DNA of 64,000 bases. It comes from Whalleya microplaca (Eukaryota > Ascomycota > Sordariomycetes > Xylariales > Xylariaceae). This document shows, one piece after another, positions 57,076-64,000 of the stretch. The notes beneath the pieces are model-generated. The model had not been told where the DNA came from and did no database searches. It worked only from the letters and a program-made list of their open reading frames with translations. The stretch's first letter is position 1, and the number at the start of each line of letters is the position of its first letter. A program made the position numbers and the translations under genes. Where the stretch lies: NCBI GenBank assembly GCA_022497155.1, contig MU385723.1:248001-312000 (forward strand), given 5' to 3'.

Positions 57076-60000
57076 TTAGAACCACTTGTGGTGGGGCCGC
57101 TCCTCGAGCTGCTTGAGCGTCCGTAAGGCATCGATTAGCAACCGGCTCAGACTGCCGACGGCCTTGTCCTCGAGCCTCCGCCGGACCATCCCCACGACGG
57201 CCATGGCTTGTCTTTGGCCGCGTAAGTTCACTACCTCTTCCGCCGGCAGTCCGGCCACTGTCTTAAGCCACTTCCTCGCCTCGCGCTCTTCATTAGCATT
57301 ATCATGATTGTGGTTGTGTTGGTTCTGGCGGGATGATGCGGACCCGGTCCCGGAATTCGTGGCCCGGGCTGCCGCCGCAGCACCCCGTGTGGTGCGGTGG
57401 CCCAGTGCCCAGCAGATGAGGGCGCATACGTACATGGCCCACCAGTCGGAGATGTCCGACATATTCCAAAAGTTGCCTGTGCGCTGGCGGTCGTTTTCAT
57501 TGTTATTTATGTGTGCAGATGGCTCTGTTGTGTTTAATGGATTAGAATTAGTATAATCACCGGTCTCGACGAAGGCCAGGAGGGCCTTTGCAGCGAAGCC
57601 GGCGGCTACGCCAGCATGGGTGCTGCCACTCCACTGCTGCAGGCCCCTTTTGTGCTGCTGGAAGGTCTGTGGGGAGGCCAGCTTCTTGGTGAAGAGGAAG
57701 GTCTCGCCGCTGACGGCGAGAAGGTCGTGGAGTGGCGTGTAGTGTAGTGCTAGGTAAGTGTTGCCGATTGCCGATCCGGGGAATAAGCTGCTGATGCGGT
57801 CGGCGCGAGCTTGGTCCACTTCTGCCGAGAGATCAAGTACCGAGGGGCTGCTGGATCGCTTAGGCAAGCGAAGGGCTTCCGAGGCCAGGAAAATGGCTAG
57901 GTCAAGGGGCGGCGCCGTGGCTATCCGTTCTAGAGTGAGAGTCTCGTCGGAGAGCATGGAAGGTTCCATAGTAGCTTTTGAGGCTTTGACATCCTCCCAT
58001 GCGTCGGACGAACGAGCGTTCCAAAGATCCTCGCTAGGTCTAGTTAAGAAAATAGGGGTTTTTGTAATAGAAAATTGTTTCGTTAGGTGTTGTTGATAGT
58101 ACACGGACGTATGGACGTCCAAAATAAAGCAAGCGGATAGTAGTCTACGGTAAGTTTCGGTGTTGATCCATTCGATCCATTGTTCCTCGCGCGTTGAGGC
58201 GGTTGAGATGAAGTCGTCCGGGGTCTGGATATCGGCCATCTGTGAGGAAGAAGACGTTGAGTATGGATGCCAAAGGTCGTTATGAGAAGAAGGAAAAACA
58301 GAACTAAAGAGATGATCCTGAAAGTAAAATACGTGAGGGAATCAATGAAAACAGAAGGAGAAGGTTGGGAACTCACTCTCGAGTATAGCGACTGGAAGGC
58401 TTGCGACGGGTTTCTTACGACACTCCTTCCACAGAACCGCGCATAAAAATCGCAGAGGAGGATCGCTTGCATGATTTGAACGTTCCATTGGGGGCACTGC
58501 GTCTGCTGGTTTAGCATATATTTACAGGACAGACGGTTTGTGTATCTTAGACTTACACGTTTAACTTCATCCCGTGCAAACTCATGCAAATAGTTGCCTT
58601 GGATGCGATCCTCCTTGCTCTGGAGGAACTGTGTGCCCACGGCGGCCATGGCGCAACGCAGCACCTCGCTAGCAGCGGTTTCAAAGCTCTTGCGGTGGAC
58701 CAGTGGATAGAGTGTGTCGAAGCGCTTCCAGTATACGTCGAGATACTTGGGTATGGCGTTCCGGACGGGCTGCGGCAGGTTGATCGCCGCTAGGAATGCT
58801 GCATCTGGGTGTGATCCCCAGAGTACCGCCGATTCCTTGTGGCGACCTCCCATCGATTGCGCGTCGGATATTGACGGGGGGGCTGCAACGGTGACTAGAT
58901 GTTCAGCCGATTGAGCGGACAACGAGATGGTCGGTGGGGTCGGACTACGAACTGAAGAATAAGGGTCATAATTGTGCGTATGGTCGATGAGGTTGTGGTC
59001 ATCGGGGAACATAGGCAAGTCCATCGCGGGATCGTAATGATGGGGCGAAGGAGTAAATTGGGGCCCAAAGTACGGTGCAGCACTCGTCATGATGTCAAGC
59101 CCGGTCTCTGAGCCATGCAGGCCTTGGTGAACACTGGATGGGTAGAGATTTGAGCCGCGCCAATCTGGTGATTCGTACCTCTGGGTCACAGTCCTCCTAG
59201 GAGTATGGCTATGATTATGGCCAATATCCGAAGGTGCAGAATAACTATCGGTGGAGGCAGACGATGCCCAAGGGGTCCCTTCTAGAAGACCTGGAACATT
59301 GTTGTCAGGTATTGTCAAGCTAGGCAAGTCATGCGGCAGCATCTGTGTGCCCATATAGACGGAGAAAGGAGGTGACGTGCGTGGTGGTTGAGATTGTAGC
59401 CTGAAATGAGTACCTGAAGCTGGTGAGCCCCCTAAGCTCGGGGTTTGGTTACTCAGGAGAATCTGCTGAGATGACAGCGTATAGTTATCGTGATGGCCGC
59501 TTGTGGGAGAGTCGTAACTCTCGTGCGGATGCCGTGGTGGAGACATGGGGGTCTGTCCACTGCTGCTACTTGGGTTTGCCAATGGCGGGTAGGATGACGT
59601 ATTGCTAGGGTAGGAGGTGTTCGAAGTCATCCCTGATGAACTAGCTATCTGCCCGCTCATCGAAGGAGGAAAAGATGCTGGCATATAATCGCCCATCCCA
59701 GTACTCCCTTCCCCTGGTGACCGACCTATGCTTTCCATGGGCGATGCCTTCTCATCTTGGTCACTATCATCAAATCAGTTATGTGAGTACAGCATGCGCT
59801 TTCAACGGTACACACTGTCTTTGGGCGTGGCGGGTGAGCAAATCCTGTCTATGAAAGACCTTGTCACAGCCAGGAAAGGTACAATGAAACCCAGGAGTTC
59901 TGTGACTTAGTTGATGGCGCCTAAGATCAAGGTTTAGTTGTACTATTTGTAGCAATAGCTGTTCTGTCAAGAATGTGCTCACCTGAGATGTTCCGCTCTT

Positions 60001-60566
60001 GTGAATGTCTGGTTGCCATCGACATCAGTTTTCCAACTTGCAGCTGCATTAGACTATTCAGGACTCACCTTAGGCGGTTTACAAGTCTCGCAAGTATGAA
60101 CCGGCACACCTTTCTTTGCCCTACTGACACGGCCAGTAATTGGGGTCAACCTAACCGGGACGTTGCTCTCACCCGGAGCGTTGCCCATTGGCCTCGTAGG
60201 CATGTTGGACGGCGCCATGCTCCCGGATGAAGGGCTCGGCGCGTATCCCCCGTACCCACTAGGGTCCATCGATTCGTTGCTAGTAGTACTCTGCCGGCGA
60301 ACGGGCGCTGGTCGAGGGGTGGATGGAGCTGATGACGTCGCGGTAGTTGTAGACTTAGTTGAACGACTGGAGTGGCCGCGCCGTCTAGTCGAGGCTGGAG
60401 CTAGTCTATCGTCCTGTTCTCTAGGGTTCGCATGGCTTGAACTTGCTGTGCGGGAAGGATCGTGACTACGAGATGGACTGGGTTGGATGGAGTCCCCATG
60501 GCTCTTATTCACTTGAGGGGCATCATCTTCGTCCTCTGTGTCTATAATAAATCTCAAGCTAGCCAT
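57076..60566 (-). CDS. C2H2 zinc-finger transcription factor with fungal-specific TF domain
   Basis: Six exons, 60566-60069, 60008-59983, 59920-59816, 59763-58557, 58502-58377 and 58239-57076, give 1041 residues; introns are 60, 62, 52, 54 and 137 nt. A Ser/Pro-rich N-terminus is followed by two C2H2 fingers: C159-C162-H177-H181 (CETCKPPKTFTRAEHLRRH, with two extra residues before the helix) and C188-C193-H206-H210 (HCTFPGCDKVFHRQDLLTRH). A 26-nt exon encodes the tip of finger 1. A long Ser/Pro/His-rich linker leads to the fungal-specific transcription factor domain (PF04082): AIPKYLDVYWKRFDTLYPLV, then WNVQIMQAILLCDFYARFCG and later ALHYTPLHDLLAVSGETFLF. The fold is that of nuclear regulators combining C2H2 fingers with the Zn2Cys6-type middle domain, often of carbon metabolism or development. 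The target is unknown. All junctions restore family wording. Confidence 0.88.
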
Positions 60567-63500
60567 AGTAGATGTTTAAATGGAAGCCAAAATAGTAATC
60601 ACACAGCCCTTTTGTTCGAAAAATAGAGAGTAAAGTGGTCAAAATAGGTCATGTAGAGGGTGACACCGGAGACGGCAAGGGGGGTCTGATCTGCCAAAGA
60701 AGGCTAGAAGATCTCAGCCTTCCAAGTAACGGTATTCAAGTTGGTTTGAAGAGATGTGTATGGAGAGTAGCATCTCCGTCTGCGATGAAACGGAATATGC
60801 CAACTGCAGGCTGAGCAGCATTGCTATATTGAGATACCAAAGGGCCGAGAGGACGTGGGCACCATATCGAAGAAAGCAGAAAAGAGGTGAAGTCGAGTGG
60901 TCCATCAAGGCTGGGGCAGGCTGCCCTTTGCCTGCCATGTGCGTATGCCGTTGAGGTACCCATGCAGCGCATGCTTTTCCAGCTGATGACAGGGGTCCTG
61001 GGATGGATGGATGAGAGGTCGTGCGACATGCAAGGTACAATACTGATGCTAACGGTGGCTCATTTCCCATGCTATTTACGGGGTACATATGGATGATGCA
61101 CAGTAGCACTATGTACGAGTCTCTTCGAATAGTCTATAGTTACTTTGTCTCCGTATTGCCGGTCTTGACAGTTGAGTAGTCGAAAATAGGGGAGTTGTGC
61201 TCTCGAAGGCTCTGTCTATGCCAAATTTTGTATACACCGGCTCGACTCCACAACGGTTTTTCTGGGATGGCATAACCTTAGTACGTAGTATGTACGTACA
61301 AGGCGAGCCTGTGTACCCGGCAGACTGGGTCATGGGAGTGCCATAATTAGAAGGGAAGACGACCCTAGATGTCAAGCCAAGCATTTTGTTGCACAATATT
61401 GTATGCACGCTGAAGAAGGGCAGAAAAATACTTCCGGGAAGTATGTATTTGTCAAAAGTTGAATTCCGGGATGAGTAAGAAAGCCGGTACCTACGACACT
61501 CTCACGCGAGATGCATCATGAGGGAAAGTTGACCAGTGACTTGACGGTCGACTATTGATGCCTTGGGAACAAAGCACCGCGTTGTGTCCCAGAGAGCCTC
61601 GGGGCCAACAACGGGATGGAGCAATTGTCCTAACAAGACGGAGGGAAACACTAATCTGACAGGCGAAAGGGGGGCGCAGTTAGCGTAAGATGCAATGCGC
61701 ACCGATGCGCCCCGTCGCATTAAGCGATAACTTGTACCATAAACGGTGCGCTCGCCAGCACCGCCAGCCCAGTTACGGTCTGAAGGGTATGACGACCAGC
61801 CTGCCGTACAAAGTAAAGTATATGGGTTTCCATTTTGGTCTGCAGCATTCAGGTAGGCTCTTCGCCGGAAGAATCGGCTTCCTAGGGCTGTAGGGCGACA
61901 CCTTTTGACGAAAATATGCGCGACGTGAGCCGGCGGCCGGCGCTTGTGTCGCTTACAACGCGCTTCGATGGAAATTCCAAACGAGGAGGCGCTTAGTAGT
62001 CAAGGTGAAAATAAAGAAACGATAAACTGGAGCGACTTGGATCTCGGCGTCCAACCCGTCAACGTCCCGTAGCAGGCCATGAGGGTTTCTCTACGAAGGG
62101 AGACGGCAGTTCCTTATCCAGATAATTTCCAATGAATCATTTGGGGTTCTTTGGGGTTAACTCCAGATATCCCCATTGTGCCGGCAGAAGTTCTAGCCGT
62201 TTACACAGCAGCCGACGAATGACCAAGGCATGTCCTGGCAATCATCCTCTTCCTTGCTTGATACCGTACCTAATTTCTCCATGTTTCAAAGCTGCAAATA
62301 CCGCAGAGTGCACACATCTCTGTGTAGCACGGCCCGCCCTGAGACAGAGGCACATGCTGAGGAATCCTTCAGGCTGGGTGACAGGTCTAGCTCGTGAGGC
62401 TATTGGTTCTTCGGTCCCAGCTTGCCCCGTGGGTTACAGGGATCGTGCAGGTACTGACCACCCTAAGGGGAGGCTTAGATTCGACTTCGAGCCTTATGAT
62501 TGGGCACAGGATATAAACAACTCACCCTGTATCCTATTTATATAACAAATGAACGTCATTGCCCTTGATACGACCTCTGGGGAACAATTGTCGATCACCA
62601 CTTGGATTGGAGAATTACAAACCGTAACAAACGGAGAACAGAGGAAGACGAGAAATCAAGCCAAGCTTTCGACAATCTACATACTTCGATATGTTTCAAG
62701 ATGGCGTGTGCTCCTGTGTGGCAGCTATTACAATGGATGGCATCACATCACCCGTCGGCAGCGATCCGAGGGGACGGGTGAGAATGGGGTCCGATTTCCG
62801 AACCCACAGGAACAGGTGGTCTCTGCGTATTGAAGAACGGAAACATACCGCAGTAGATAGAGAGATCAAGGGTAGACTGGGGGCCGGAGAGATCCATTGC
62901 TATGACTGCCGACAGCATGACATGCATAGGAAGGTCCAGAGAAGACTATTTGTTCGCATCGTTCCGCTCCGATTGATGGAGTTGCTGATACCCGGGCTCC
63001 CTTTTTGGATCGCGATGCGCCTATGTAATCCAGCGATCCTTTCGGCAAGCTATCGTTCCACGCGGCAGGGCCACCACGTTATCCCCGTCCAAAGTAGACA
63101 TGGACAACGTAGTCTGTAAGATGCCCCGGAACCGTTACGCATAGAACTTCCGTGAAGATAATTAGAATGATGGTGCAAATATAGGTTGGATGATGTAAGT
63201 CAGTCATCGTCCATACATGTACGTAGTAACGGTACATACATGTATACCTAAAGCCCTTTATGAGTAATACATATGGTAGTTAATAGAAGAAACATGCATA
63301 ATAAATCCGTATGTAGGAGATAGACCGGATTGCTGGACAGCCTTTCCCTCCACCGGGTCCCCCTCTCTCCCCGCACTTACTAAGAAGATACCTACTTATC
63401 TCTACGAGTATCGAGTATTCTACAGCCATCCTTCTCAGCCGGGCTAGCCCGCCCGAGTCTAGCTCCAAAAGACTTTTGCAGTACCTATAAAAGTATATAT

Positions 63501-64000
63501 GTATGTACATACAGTAGTAGCAGCACTAGCGTTGACCGCAGTTATCAATGTCAGCGCTTAATTTTATTTATAGTCTGGGTTTTGTACCACTCAACCCACG
63601 CGCTGACTACGTGCTCTGTACCTTACCTACTTACTTACATACATTCATACCTCCACACACCATGCCACCTTCAGCACGTCTATTGCATATGTTGCTTTTC
63701 ACCTTCAACCGGTATGTAGGCATGTATGGGTTTTCTCCTGTCTTGGCTCTGCTGCGTTCCGCATCTGGTCATATTGGTGTTGAACAGCCACCCTGATGTG
63801 CGTGCCAACAACAGCCAGAAGCAGCTCGACCTCCTGCAAGAGCATACTAAATAGCATCGAGGTGAGGTCGACGGCATCTGCTTGACGCAATGTCGCACAG
63901 CGTGGCATGTATGTCTTGTCAGCAGCTGCGCAAGTGTGCTACGCTGCGGAATCCTACACAATCGCGTGGGTATCGGCGCGGCTTCCACCTATCGTAGCAC
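60567..64000. other. 3.4-kb stretch with no supportable gene
   Basis: Upstream of the transcription-factor gene. Plus-strand frames of 137 and 142 codons (62132-62545, 62691-63119) have no domain, signal peptide or splice extension. A long promoter and 5' UTR for the regulator is plausible. Confidence 0.45.

Noticed and set aside
62132..63119. Two plus-strand frames of 137 and 142 codons
   Set aside because: No domain and no splice sites that would extend them; lengths are expected by chance in GC-balanced DNA.

Overview
The window is nuclear DNA of a filamentous ascomycete (Pezizomycotina; Sordariomycetes is my best guess, not proven). The evidence is short GT-AG introns with CTRAC branch points in nearly every gene, HET-domain genes, a Pth11-type rhodopsin-domain receptor, a C2H2 plus fungal-specific-domain transcription factor and a nuclear NDUFS7 gene with a mitochondrial presequence. 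Most genes are split, so I rebuilt exons by hand from splice sites and reading-frame phase; coordinates given for CDS features span the first to the last coding base, introns included.

Layout. 1-5 kb: a small secreted protein and a DUF7770-like gene. 5-11 kb: a dead SAM methyltransferase, a short-chain dehydrogenase and an alcohol-oxidase-like GMC flavoenzyme. 11-17 kb: a gene-poor stretch with hairpins, tRNA-like repeats and retroelement-like promoter remnants, then two HET-type genes; this part looks accessory. 18-26 kb: a disordered coiled-coil protein, a MEIOB-like OB-fold protein and a mitochondrial rhomboid protease. 26-37 kb: a GNAT acetyltransferase, an eight-cysteine secreted peptide, a vacuolar-type MFS transporter, a FucP-type sugar MFS transporter and a Pth11-like receptor. 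37-42 kb: a gene desert holding one decayed or undescribed spliced coding segment. 42-61 kb is dense and mostly housekeeping: NDUFS7 (complex I), a CFEM-like GPI protein, a voltage-gated proton channel (Hv1), class 1A dihydroorotate dehydrogenase, an RNF10/Mag2-like RING protein, a CBM48 (Crp1/Mdg1-like) protein and a 1041-residue zinc-finger regulator. 61-64 kb shows no gene I can support.

The most unusual signal is in the introns. Four introns of 150-166 nt, two in the DUF7770-like gene and two in the rhomboid gene 20 kb away, are related in sequence to one another although their host exons are not. Each can form a stem between its 5' end and its branch-point/3' end, with one compensatory change. 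This is the signature of introner-like elements (mobile introns). No complete transposon, CRISPR array, rRNA or canonical tRNA was seen.
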